Shown here: piece by piece, positions 46,285-56,501 of the stretch
Layout: each line of letters begins with the position of its first letter
How positions within the stretch are numbered: the first letter of the stretch is position 1
Origin: Alternaria dauci
Lineage: Eukaryota; Ascomycota; Dothideomycetes; Pleosporales; Pleosporaceae
Direction: 5' to 3'
Assembly: GCF_042100115.1 (NCBI RefSeq)
Contig: NC_091275.1
Location: 496,001 to 560,000, forward strand
Length of the DNA stretch: 64,000 bases
Notes under the pieces: model-generated
Told to the model about the DNA's origin: nothing
Database searches by the model: none
What the model saw: only the letters and a program-made list of their open reading frames with translations
Position numbers and translations under genes: made by a program

Positions 46285-48420
46285 ATGCCGATTGGCATCG
46301 AAGAGCCCGCTAGACCTTTCTGGCTGTGCCAATATTGCGATAACATCACCAGGCAATTACGAGCGGTTCTTCAGACAGGCGAGGATCACGACTTCCGGGC
46401 CGAACATTACCCAAACTTGCAGGCTTTCATCGATGGTATACTCGGACGACGATGTCATCTCTGTTCAGTCTTTGTTGGAAACATTGCTACTGGACATAGA
46501 CTGGGCACAGTCGAAACTGTTCTGCAGAAGTTAGATGAGTACCGCAACAAGGCCGACCGCCCGCTTCTTATCGATGTGCCGATAAAGCACTCGAGGTTTT
46601 CCAGATTCGGTGAACCGGAAAATGAGAACGAAGGCCACCTGGATCTTTGCTCCATTTTCCTCGGATACGATATAGGTCGTCGTCCATTGCAAAACGTTGC
46701 CTCTGCGGCCCTGACGTACCATAGTAGAGGTATGGGCAAGAAGAATGTAACACTAGAGTTGCTATCAACCTTCACAGGATCGGATCAAACCTGTGCATTG
46801 ATCAGAAGATGGCTACACATATGTTCAACGGAACACAAGGATTGCCACAATGATTCTATGCAACGTACGCCAACAAGACTGCTAGATCTTGGAATGTCGA
46901 ATACAGAAGACGTTAAATTGGTTGATGGGAGCAGTATCGGTCATGCACCATACGCAGCACTAAGCTACTGTTGGGGATCTGTACCTCAGCTAGTACTTTT
47001 ACCAGAAAACCAATCGGAATTCAAGAGACGGATTGAATATCAGTCTCTTTCCAAGGTCGCGCAAGATGCTGCTACATTCTGTCGCTCCATGTCTGTGCGT
47101 TACCTGTGGATAGATGCAATGTGCATCATACAAGGGCCTAAAGGTGATTTTCAGCAGGAAGCGGCACGTATGGAAGACGTGTATGCTGGTGCATTATTCA
47201 TAATATGTGCTGCAGAGTCTACAGATACCACGCAGCCATTTTTAGTCCATCGCGATCCGCTATGGTGGACTCAATGCCACCTCTTCGATGAGGAAAGCGG
47301 ACGATCTCGAGGTTATATCAGTGCGGACTATTGCGAGAGCGGTTATCACGCGCCTGGCAGTTTCAGTCTTGACCGTCGAGGTTGGTGCTTCCAAGAACAG
47401 TTTCTGTCACCACGATCAATCTACTTTGGTAGCAAGAATCTCCACTGGGTATGTCGCAAGGCAACCGTATGTGAGCGCTATCCGAATTTTGAAGGCTTTC
47501 GAGGGATCCAATGTCACGACGGATCTGACTGGGAATCTCCCAAGCAACTGTACAAGGAACTCGTATCTTTAGGCGATGATATATCAGAGCCTGGAACAAA
47601 CGTGCCACTGCGTAGGGTTTGGGACGAGATAAGACAGATATATTCTTCGACAAAGGTGACGTATCCGTCGGATAAATTGATAGCACTAGCTGGTGTAGCC
47701 TCGGTTATCGAAAGAAAGTTCAACGCGAGAGCCTCGTTCGGATTATGGCTGGATTTCCTGCTTCATGACCTTTTGTGGGTCCACTTCACTTCCTATTCGA
47801 CGGAAAGTGAGAAAAGGGTCCGACTTGACATTGCGCCATCATGGTCATGGGCGAATTTGGGAGGTTGTATCATCTCGGGGACTTTTCATTTGGAGACACC
47901 GAATGCAGGCGGCATGTGGCCTACAAGACGGGTGCTCAACTCTGTTTCAGCATCTGTTGTCTCTTTACCAGACGTCACTGGATTCGCGATTCCTCTGCCG
48001 AGCGTCAGTACCAGAACACAATCACCTATTCGACTCCGAGGTCGCTTGACAGCGTGTGTGCAATCTCGTGAGTCGAATCGCCGACTTAATCCGGTGGACT
48101 TCCCATCAGAACCTACCCAGCGGGGTATGTACTATCCAGACATAGACTCGCAAGAGACAGAGTTTCACTGCTTTCTTGTGATGAGAGAGTATCGCGTGTT
48201 CCTTGATTCCTCTACTAGGGAAGATAGCGACGTGGGTGATATCAGAGATTCTTGTCTGGTTTTGACGCCAGTTTCAGGAGCGAAGAATCGTTTTCGAAGG
48301 ATCGGCACTTATTTCGATTATAGTCAACGGTACGAGGCTCGCGAATTGGCACAGCTTCCAGTGGCCAACATGCATATATTTCGCGGTGTAGGAGAAGAGC
48401 AAGAGATCGAGATCATCTGA
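46285..48420 (+). CDS. HET-domain (heterokaryon incompatibility) protein
   Basis: A single exon of 711 aa. The HET domain spans roughly residues 225-390 and has its three signatures: HAPYAALSYCWGS, RYLWIDAMCIIQ and RRGWCFQEQFLSPRSIYF. The N-terminus has CxxC-like pairs (LCQYC, RRCHLC) that might bind a metal. There is no NACHT, WD40 or ankyrin region, so it belongs to the short stand-alone HET class. HET proteins trigger programmed cell death when two incompatible strains fuse; in many fungi they are numerous and their targets are unknown. No partner gene of a het pair (for example a SNARE or a glycolipid-transfer protein) is next to it. Confidence 0.93.
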   Translation: MPIGIEEPARPFWLCQYCDNITRQLRAVLQTGEDHDFRAEHYPNLQAFIDGILGRRCHLCSVFVGNIATGHRLGTVETVLQKLDEYRNKADRPLLIDVPIKHSRFSRFGEPENENEGHLDLCSIFLGYDIGRRPLQNVASAALTYHSRGMGKKNVTLELLSTFTGSDQTCALIRRWLHICSTEHKDCHNDSMQRTPTRLLDLGMSNTEDVKLVDGSSIGHAPYAALSYCWGSVPQLVLLPENQSEFKRRIEYQSLSKVAQDAATFCRSMSVRYLWIDAMCIIQGPKGDFQQEAARMEDVYAGALFIICAAESTDTTQPFLVHRDPLWWTQCHLFDEESGRSRGYISADYCESGYHAPGSFSLDRRGWCFQEQFLSPRSIYFGSKNLHWVCRKATVCERYPNFEGFRGIQCHDGSDWESPKQLYKELVSLGDDISEPGTNVPLRRVWDEIRQIYSSTKVTYPSDKLIALAGVASVIERKFNARASFGLWLDFLLHDLLWVHFTSYSTESEKRVRLDIAPSWSWANLGGCIISGTFHLETPNAGGMWPTRRVLNSVSASVVSLPDVTGFAIPLPSVSTRTQSPIRLRGRLTACVQSRESNRRLNPVDFPSEPTQRGMYYPDIDSQETEFHCFLVMREYRVFLDSSTREDSDVGDIRDSCLVLTPVSGAKNRFRRIGTYFDYSQRYEARELAQLPVANMHIFRGVGEEQEIEII

Positions 48421-48480
48421 GAAGTGCGCGATGGCGACAAAGGCAAAAAGGCGGGATAGTGCTGGTATTCCAGAAGTAGG

Positions 48481-49739
48481 CTATATCAACTCGAGCTCAA
48501 TGAGAGAGTCAAGACTATGTGGGTGCCGCCAGATACCCGTCATCTTCAAACCCGCACCTTCGTACATTTTCCGATGCTCCTCTTCCGTTCGGTGTCGCGC
48601 TCCAAGACTGGCCATGAGCTCCCAGTCGAGACAAGCTATGAAACGTCAGCCGCAGATCGCATCGTAGAAACAGAAAACTTACTCTGCGCCCAATGCGCGC
48701 CTTGATTTGGGACTACAAAGTCGTTTACAAGTACCTTGGAGTATCCCTTCCTCATAGCTGGCACGATTGCCTTGAGAATCTCGGTATTCACTTCATCATT
48801 CCAATCTTGGATGATGGAATGCAGATAATACGCCCGCGCACCTTTTACGGGTTGCTCAGTCATGAAGTCGTGTGCCATCGCCTCCGCGCCAGGACCGAGT
48901 TTCGCGAGCTTAACAATCTCCGGCCGATCCTGTAGCACCAGCGTACCTGGTATCTGACCTTCAAAGGCCTCCCTCAGACCTTCAACATCGTGTCCAGAGC
49001 CGCCACCGACATCAACGAGAAACGGTGCATCCTTCTCAGCACCACTGATCAGCCGATCCTCGACAGGGTAGTAATCCTCTGAGAACCACCGCGGCCGCCC
49101 CTTGCTCCAGGAGTCCATCATACTAGCGAAGCGCCGTCCGACTTCAGGGTTTTGCTGGAAGTATTCAAAGTAATGAATTCCCTTGCAGTTGTAGGCATGT
49201 TGGAACGGCGCATCGAGACCAGAGTCGGGGCATTTCCAGTCACGCTGCTCAAAGTACGACTTCATGGCTTGGTGCGCCGGCGCAAAGTCTTCAGCGATGT
49301 ACATGATCGAATCTTGATACGCTTGCTCGGCGAATGCGGAAGAAGTGGGTGTATTTGCAAAGGTACCGGGTCCAGTCTCGCGCACCGTGCCCATGGCAGC
49401 GAGATGTCGAAGCATGCGCCCAACGATAATTGGGTCAACGTTCTTTTCGCACTTCTTTGCAATCTCTTCAACAGTGACTCCAGATTCCGGAACATCTTTC
49501 ATAGCCTGGAAGAGTTTCACTTCCGCACCCATCCAAAGTGTGCTCAGATGCGCGGGCTGTGCCCATAACAACTGCAACATGTTCTCGGATGGATGGCTGA
49601 CTTCTGCGATGAGACTCCTACACGCGTCCAACAACCCTTCCCTCGCGCCAGGACTCCCACTCTTGAAGCCATCGCTCAGTTGCGCAATGTTGTCGAGGAG
49701 AGAAAGAGCAGCCTTGCTCGGAGTAGGATCGGCCGCCAT
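48481..49739 (-). CDS. SAM-dependent O-methyltransferase
   Basis: Two exons (49739-48683, 48635-48481; 47-nt intron) encode 403 aa. The N-terminal dimerisation and helical winged part includes HLSTLWMGAEVKLFQAM and GRMLRHLAAMGTVRETG. The SAM-binding glycine loop is LVDVGGGSGHDVEGLRE (about 240-256). LQDRPEIVKLA and the catalytic His region YYLHSIIQDWNDE follow, and after the intron the ELMASLGARHRTEEEHRKMY tail typical of the plant COMT-like fungal family. It methylates a phenolic hydroxyl in secondary metabolism; the substrate is unknown. No polyketide synthase is near, so it is an orphan tailoring enzyme, divergent from a LaeA-like methyltransferase. Confidence 0.9.
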
Positions 49740-50069
49740 GTAAGGGGGTTGAAAACGATTGTGATGATTGGGAGGGGGGGAACGCCAGTCCTGGATCGTG
49801 AATCCTGAATTCTAAATCCTGAATCTTGATCATGGCACCGGTCCCATGCCCCTCGTTGGCCCAATCTCTGCGGAGCGGCAGCGGCAGCCGAAAGCGGTGG
49901 CAATTAATTAGCTTACTGGGACGGCCGAGGCCCAGAACCCTCAATCCTTGACATTTCACGTTGCGCCCACATCGTACAACCCCCTACGATCAGCCACTCC
50001 ACCTGCTTATCATCAGTGGACCCATTGTGTGACAAAGGGATTGCCTTTTCCCAATTAGATCAGTTGGAA
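49740..50069. promoter_or_regulatory. Bidirectional promoter of the methyltransferase pair
   Basis: 330 nt separate the two ATGs. It contains a direct repeat AATCCTGAAT (49801-49810 and 49815-49824) in a degenerate tandem array, and a G-run. A shared regulatory element is possible but unproven. Confidence 0.45.
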
Positions 50070-51229
50070 ATGTCTCATCAAGAAGACATCGAAGCACAAA
50101 ACCGCCTGCCACACGCGGCGCACAATTCCGCGATCGACTCTGGGATTGACGCCGGCTCTTCGTCAGAATTTGACCAGGACAACAGCGCGCATCATGCACT
50201 TGAAGCTCAGGATGATACCAGCGAGGCTTCAACCGATGAAGGGTGAGCTGGGCGGACTAGTGACCAAACATCCTGTTGACGCTGTGCAGCTACGCCGACT
50301 CCGACGCGTCTTCTTTTCTCTCATCCATCTTATCAGAAGTCAGACGCGGCGTAGAGATAGAAGGCCGTTTGTACCCGTCGTACGGCAAACACGACTATGG
50401 CATGCCAATAGATGAGAAGGAGTTGGATCGCAACGACCTCCAGCACCACAAATACACTCTCCTACTCAAGGACCGATTATATGTTGCACCCGTCCCGGAA
50501 GAAACCCTTGCCGACGCGAACAGCCGAGTCCTGGATCTGGGGACCGGCACCGGGATATGGGCCATAGACATGGCGGACAAGTACCCCAACGCGGAAATCA
50601 TCGGCGTAGACATCGCAGCCACACAACCACCTTTCGTCCCGCCAAACTGCGTTTTCGAAATCGATGATGTGGAAGAAGACTGGCCGTATCGGCCAAACCA
50701 CTTTGATTTCATCCATGGCCGCGATCTCATGACTGCCGTGCGCGACTGGCCCCGCTTGATAAGTCAGGCACATACGCACCTCAAACCAGGTGGCTGGATC
50801 CAACTAGCCAGCACAATCCCTGGTGCCTTAACCGACGACGACACCATACCGCCCAACAGCGGCTACGTCGAATCCGGACGTCTGTATTTTGAGATTGCGG
50901 AGAAAATGGGTGCGCCGCTCGATGCACCGCGGTCCTGGGCTACGCAGATGAAAGACGCGGGCTTCGTCAATGTGCAAGATGAGGTGTACAAGTTGCCCAT
51001 GGGCCCGTGGCCGCGGTCAAAGAGGTTGCGCACGGTTGGCAAGTTGGAACAGATTATGATATTGGAAGGAGGCTTTGAAGCGTATATGCTGAGGGGTTAT
51101 ACGCAGGTGCTAGGTGGTAATGCGGATGATTTGCAGATTATTCTTGCGCTTGCGAAGAGGGAGGTTAGGGATCCGAATATTCATACTTATGTGCAGTTTC
51201 ATATTACGTATGGGCAGAAACCGATGTAA
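50070..51229 (+). CDS. LaeA-like SAM-dependent methyltransferase
   Basis: Two exons (50070-50242, 50290-51229; 47-nt intron) encode 370 aa. The first 57 residues are acidic and disordered. The methyltransferase fold starts near residue 90 with the family motif YGMPIDEKELDRNDLQHHKY. The SAM loop is VLDLGTGTGIWAIDMA (138-153), then NAEIIGVDIAATQPPFVPPN, FDFIHGRDLMTAVRDW and LKPGGWIQL. Relatives include LaeA and many LaeA-like proteins, some global regulators of secondary metabolism and some ordinary tailoring methyltransferases. There is nothing specific to the true LaeA orthologue, so I call it LaeA-like only. Confidence 0.9.
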
Positions 51230-51942
51230 TAGGAATGGAATCAAGAAGAAGATTGCATCCGGTTTGCATCTCATACAACACTGAACTTCTATTCATGCTA
51301 GGTACTGAGGTTTCCTTGATGTCCTGGCTCTGTGAAATTCGATATGCAGTAGGACATGCCGTGTTGAAAGTGAATCTGTTCAGCTTTCGTTACTATATAG
51401 CGTTCGTCGCGTTGATTCGTGTTACTGCAGAGCGTCCAAGCAGAAGTATTGATAGTTGTTGTTGTGCTTGACAGTCGAGTATTTGAGGTTGGGTGAACAA
51501 TGAGCGAAACGCAGCGTGATCGCCACCACTGCTTTACTCGTGTTTTCAATTCGATTGAATCCATCCTTCGCCCGAATTATGATGATTGAAAAGTAGTTTA
51601 CCCGTGAGAATATATGTACTATGCTTCTTGGATTTACGGCGGAAGTGGGCAGCGCGCACCACTGCCTCGGAACGTCAACCGGGGCATGTAGTATGAGGGT
51701 GGCTGGAAATGACGGCCACGACGAGGAAGAGTCAGAAGCGTGCGCGACAAGGCGGGAAAATACCGCGCATGGCTGCTGTGTCAGATATGAGGGCCAAAAA
51801 GGTAGGATATGTTCTTCTGGACTGCTGGTCAAAGGAAGTGTGATGCGGAGTCGAAACACAAAGACGGGAGCGCAACAAGCTCGTCGCTTGCGTCATTAGT
51901 CATCATCGCGCTCTCATCTGGCGCATCATCCGTCCTCCAGCT
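51230..51942. other. Intergenic region between convergent genes
   Basis: 713 nt between the 3' ends of the LaeA-like methyltransferase (plus) and the aspartic-protease-like gene (minus). Only short frames without domains are present. Confidence 0.45.
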
Positions 51943-53489
51943 TCATCGGACACAATCTGAAGGCATCTCGTGAACAATCTCTTCACTTCCCAGCTCAGGC
52001 ACCATTTTCACCTCGTCAAGTTCGTGATGGCCGTGCTTTGCTGGCATCTCGTGGACGGCGGCACCCGTCAGTTCCGAAGCTGAATGCAGCGCGTCGCGAT
52101 CAAACTTCTCGTCTGCCTCACCCAGCGGTGTGTTTTGCCTTCGCGCTCGCCTGGGTTTCAGCACGAAGAACCACGTGCATAAAATGCACAGCAGAATCGC
52201 TGTTACGCAGCCGATGGCAATACCGGCGATTGCGCCACCCGACAAGCCTTTCCGGACCGCGCCCGCACCACGATCCGCGTTTGCAATCGTTATGATATCT
52301 GGCTCCAGGTTGTCCCACCTAGCAGCGCTAACGTTAAAGATACCAGATTCGTAATCGACGCCAATGTAGGCTTCTTGCAAGAATGCTCTGCCGATCGCGT
52401 ACTGGCTCTCGTTATCCGCTCTTCTAATCGGAAAATAGTTCGTTGCGTTTGCGAAGACGGGATATCCTATCTGCAAATCGAAAGCCTCATATGGGATTTG
52501 GATCACTGTCGTATTACCCCCCGTCACTGCATTGGTGCCAATGGTAAAAGTCAAGGTGGGACTGAGCTCACGAAGGCGATCCCTGGCCGGATCCGTGAGG
52601 ACGTATCTCCCAGTGCCATCGTGGTACTCCAAACCAAAAGCGGACTCGAAACGATCACATACCGACTTGGGAAGCCAGATCTCTGGAATTGACGAGTCGA
52701 TCGGAGCGAGTATCCGTTCATTTTCGACCATTGAGAGCGTGCCATTGAGTGTATTGGTCACGACAATATCCTGGAGCCCAACCGTAAGAGCTTTGGCCAT
52801 ATCGGCGAGGTTGATATCTATTGTGAGAGGCTCTGAAGACCGCGAAAGGTCATATCCTCCAAGGATGAGGCTTGCTGGTACTTTCGTCCCGCGGTATGGC
52901 GCACCGGCCTGATACCCGTACGCAAGACTTGGTATTTGGCCCTCATCTTTAAGAGCTGAGATCAATGCTGGGGAACTGATAGTCTCTGAGAAGTTCAGCG
53001 GCAACGGTAGCAGCCCCATTTGACCTATCCAGAGGCCTGGCGAAGCATATGCGGTTACTGCCAGCTTTTCCATCGTTAGATTGTCTATCCCGACATGGTC
53101 AAATCCGTGAAGGCCACTTCCAGTAATTCCATAATCCCTTCCTAGGCCGAGTTCGTAAAGACCGATAGCATTCCAGGTTGATGACATATTTGTCTGGAAC
53201 CCAGGACTGAGGCGTTGTTGGAATGGAGCCGCACCGCGAGAGCCGCCACAGGAGCTCGCGGCGCCTTGCCACTGGATACACTCATCGGCGATCGGAAGCC
53301 AAACATTCTGAGCTTGTATTGCAGGTAATACCGCGAAAGTCTGCGCTGGTGTACCTACTTCAATCAAGAATCTATCTTAGTCAGCATAAGCCTGGAGTTT
53401 CATCGCAGTATACGGGGCGTGTACGTTGACCAACTTCCATCGTTACCGAGCCAACCTCCGGATGCAGCGAGCGACAGCGCTTTTGCCAT
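51943..53489 (-). CDS. Membrane-anchored aspartic-protease-like protein, probably inactive
   Basis: Two exons (53489-53425, 53371-51943; 53-nt intron) encode 497 aa from the ATG at 53489. The pepsin-like fold is recognisable (GNDGSWSTFLIEVGTPAQTF, LILGGYDLSR, FDLQIGYPVF, YAIGRAFLQEAYIGVDYE). However, the first catalytic motif DTGS is replaced by PAIQAQNVWLP and the second reads IDSSIPEIWLP, so the usual Asp pair is incomplete. A membrane helix follows (SGGAIAGIAIGCVTAILLCILCTWFFVL), then an acidic cytosolic tail of about 75 residues. The protein would span the membrane once with the protease-like part outside. The N-terminus lacks a signal peptide; an upstream exon was sought but not found with confidence. 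Confidence 0.82.
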
Positions 53490-54005
53490 AATCTCAAGAC
53501 CTTTAGGCTGGTGTCACTGTGTTTGCCTACAAGTAGTAGGATCGTAGGGTAAGGAAGGAAAGAAGGTTCCTCGCATGCGTTGATGCGCCCGCGCACAATC
53601 TCTACCATGCTTTTGTGGCTGCTCCTAACAACCCCTACAACCAAACATACAAGAGTATGGTTGGTGGCCTGAGTAGGCCTCCACACCGTTCATGCTGCCA
53701 AGCGGCCAACGTTTATTGCGTGTTTCCGGATCGAGCGAAGGGGGCTGACACTGACCAACCACGACCCGAGTGCCGAGACTGTAGTTGGGGGCCAACAGTG
53801 AGGCTGGAGAATGTTGGATAGTGGGAATGTTGTCGAGATAGAAGTTGGGCATTATCATAGTCGGCATTCTCCCTCCCAGTACTCCTCTTTCGACTGCAGC
53901 ATTGACTTCCTCCGTACTAAGAACCACGATCGCGGCGCTTTCATACTCTCTGACACCTTGTTTATCCGAGAAAATATGTACTTACAGTGCGGGGTCAGAG
54001 TGGTC
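53490..54005. other. Divergent intergenic region
   Basis: 516 nt between the aspartic-protease-like gene (minus) and the GPI-type wall protein (plus). It may conceal a short signal-peptide exon of the protease-like gene. Nothing else is supported. Confidence 0.4.
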
Positions 54006-55924
54006 ATGTTCTTCGCTTTGCTCTTCGCAGGTACCTGTCTAAAATACGAAATAGGCCGTTGAACCAACAGACTGATGAGATTTAGGTCCCAGCGTTGCGG
54101 CAAATGTCGCTCTTTCTTCGACCACAACATCCGAGTGTACTGATATCGAAACAAGTTACACCTACTCGAGAATTACCTCCACAGTAGCGGGCCCGGAAAT
54201 AACAACCACCATGACAGGAGCTATGGTGATTGAGTATTCTACTATAGTCACTGTCCACATCACTCCTTTGAGCAACGGGACAGTATTGACGAGTACTGAG
54301 GGTCTGGATGCCACAATGAGTGTTCCTCTCAAGAAGAGAGCGATAACTACTACCACAGTGCCCATCATGTATGTTCATGTAGGCTAGACCCATCACTCGC
54401 TAATCACGTGAAGAACTTTCCGGTATATGAACAGTTCTCTGGCTGCAATACCAGCGCCTACGCAGTCACAGACGGGCTGCTCAACTACGATAAAAACCCT
54501 GACTGAGACTTTGTCCATTACATTGCCAGGATCGACAGCTGTCATCACGATTACTGAAACGATGCTAACGGCTTCGACGTTGAGTATCTTTCATCCCGAT
54601 CCAGCTACTTTTCAGCCTACGATCGCAGAGTCTAGGTATGAAACAAGTTCTGATAAGTGGAGTTCAGAGCTGACCAGAGCGAAGTACATCTAGTGCGGTT
54701 ATGCTAAGCCCCCAGCCTGTACTCACTGAAACAAGCACTGCGAGTACCGTCTCCAACAGGCCCACTGATGAGCCAGATAATCCAAGCGGCCCCACTAGGA
54801 AACCGACGACGTTCACCTTACCTCAATTTACTTTTCCTAGTCAACCAAGACCTACACTCAGCAATCCAATGCAACGATCATCGATTATTCCTGGTTCATC
54901 TGCGAACGCACTGCCTACGTCACCAGTCGACTCTCCAACTACCACAACGACCTCAATACCAGGGGTAATCCGAACGACGACTCTGCCAGGCATCGGCCCT
55001 ATTGTGATCGATCCTTCACGCTCAGCCATCTTCGTTAGTGGCGTAGAAAGCGCGATTACCCCGGGACAACAGACAACTATCAACAACGTTCCAATTTCAT
55101 TCGATGTTTCCGCCACATTCGTTGTTGTAGATGGTACCCGGACAGTCGGTATTCCCCCATCGACTCTAGCACCTCAACCGGCGCCAGTGGTAATTGGCGG
55201 CACGACCATCGACATTGCAGAGATTGCTACCCAACTTGATCCAGGCGAGGTAACTACCGTGAATGGTATTCCTATCGCACTGGACGTTGCGTCTTCTAAT
55301 GTGGTCATTGGAGAGACCCAAACTATTCCGCTGTTTGAAATCACGCAGGCGCCTAGTGCATCTATGGTAATCGTAGACGGAGCGACGGTAGATGCAGGAG
55401 AGCTTGCGACAGAACTAGAGCCAGGCGAGGTAACTGTCATTGGCACTATGACGATCTCACGTGATAGTTCGGCCCTTATCGCCGGCACTACGACTATATC
55501 GCTCGCTTCATCACCAAGCGATGTCGTGCTTGGAGGTATGACAATTACAGCGGGCGCCCTTCCTTCTGGATTCTCTCTTGTTCCTAGCAGTGCTGGAGGA
55601 GGCTTGCTGCTTCCAAATGGTCAGACACTGATGCCTGGTGCAGTAACGACGATTAGTGGTGTTGAAGTCTCGCTCACTCCGGGGGCGACGCCTGTCGTTG
55701 TAGTTGAGGGCTCCATATCCATCACCTCAACCAGTAGCCCGGGGAGCACCTCTAGAACATCCAATGGCGGTACATTGGAAACTGGACAACCTACGAGCAC
55801 GTTCACCGGCGACTTGACGCAATTCACTGGTGGTGCAGTTGTGACTACGAAGGAGAGTCGCAATTTGCCATGGGTATCAGCTATCGCAAGCATATTATTT
55901 GGCTTTGCTTGCTTGTTAATCTAA
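54006..55924 (+). CDS. Ser/Thr-rich GPI-anchored wall protein with beta-repeat modules
   Basis: Four exons (54006-54030, 54086-54368, 54435-54635, 54694-55924) encode 579 aa. A short first exon starts the signal peptide MFFALLFAGPSVAA. A Thr/Ser-rich region with likely O-glycans follows, and then several diverged modules in the last 350 residues, each close to VV(I/V)GGTTI...LxPGEVT(T/V)(V/I)xG..I.(L/I)..... One module is near LDPGEVTTVNGIPIALDV and another near LEPGEVTVIGTMTISRDS. The C-terminus is a hydrophobic tail (WVSAIASILFGFACLLI) after a Gly/Thr/Ser stretch, as in GPI-anchored proteins. It is probably a cell-wall or surface protein of unknown role. The subtilase upstream carries a related GGQTV-type module. 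Confidence 0.8.
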
Positions 55925-56501
55925 TTTGAAGCGCTTCGCGTGTACTTCAGCGCGATGCTTTCATTGCCACGATATATAACGTTACTTTCAATCGTGTTCG
56001 CTGCTTCATTCAAGTCACTTATATTGGCTTTGATGATGCTAGATAGAGAGCCATGGGTTTTCTGGTGTTAACCAAAAGAGAGGGAATGAACACGAAGACG
56101 AAAGATTTCCGCAACTATAAGTATGCAGGCGGCTGTACGAACGCCATCGCTACCAACAATCCCCATGGTACCTTTTTGATGAAGCGGACGATCCTAATTT
56201 CATGGCGGAGCAATCATGGGAAGTGAAAGTGAAAGCGAGTTCGTGGGCGAGCGCGAATCCACTATAATGTCACCGCGGCATGAGTGGAACAATAACGACT
56301 GAATGGGATCATAGAAGCTTAAGTTCATGAGTATCTCAACTCTTCCTTGTAGTGCCAACTCTCGGTCTCTCAACCACAACCTGCCACTGAAACGCTTCCG
56401 CCCTCAAACTCGACAGCTTCTAGGAGACATTTAAAGGGCACAGCCCCTCGAAATACATCCGCTGCTAATCACACGTCTCTACAATATCATCGCTACCTTC
56501 A
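55925..56501. other. Intergenic region
   Basis: 577 nt between two plus-strand genes. No supported gene. CA- and CT-rich stretches precede the next ATG. Confidence 0.45.
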
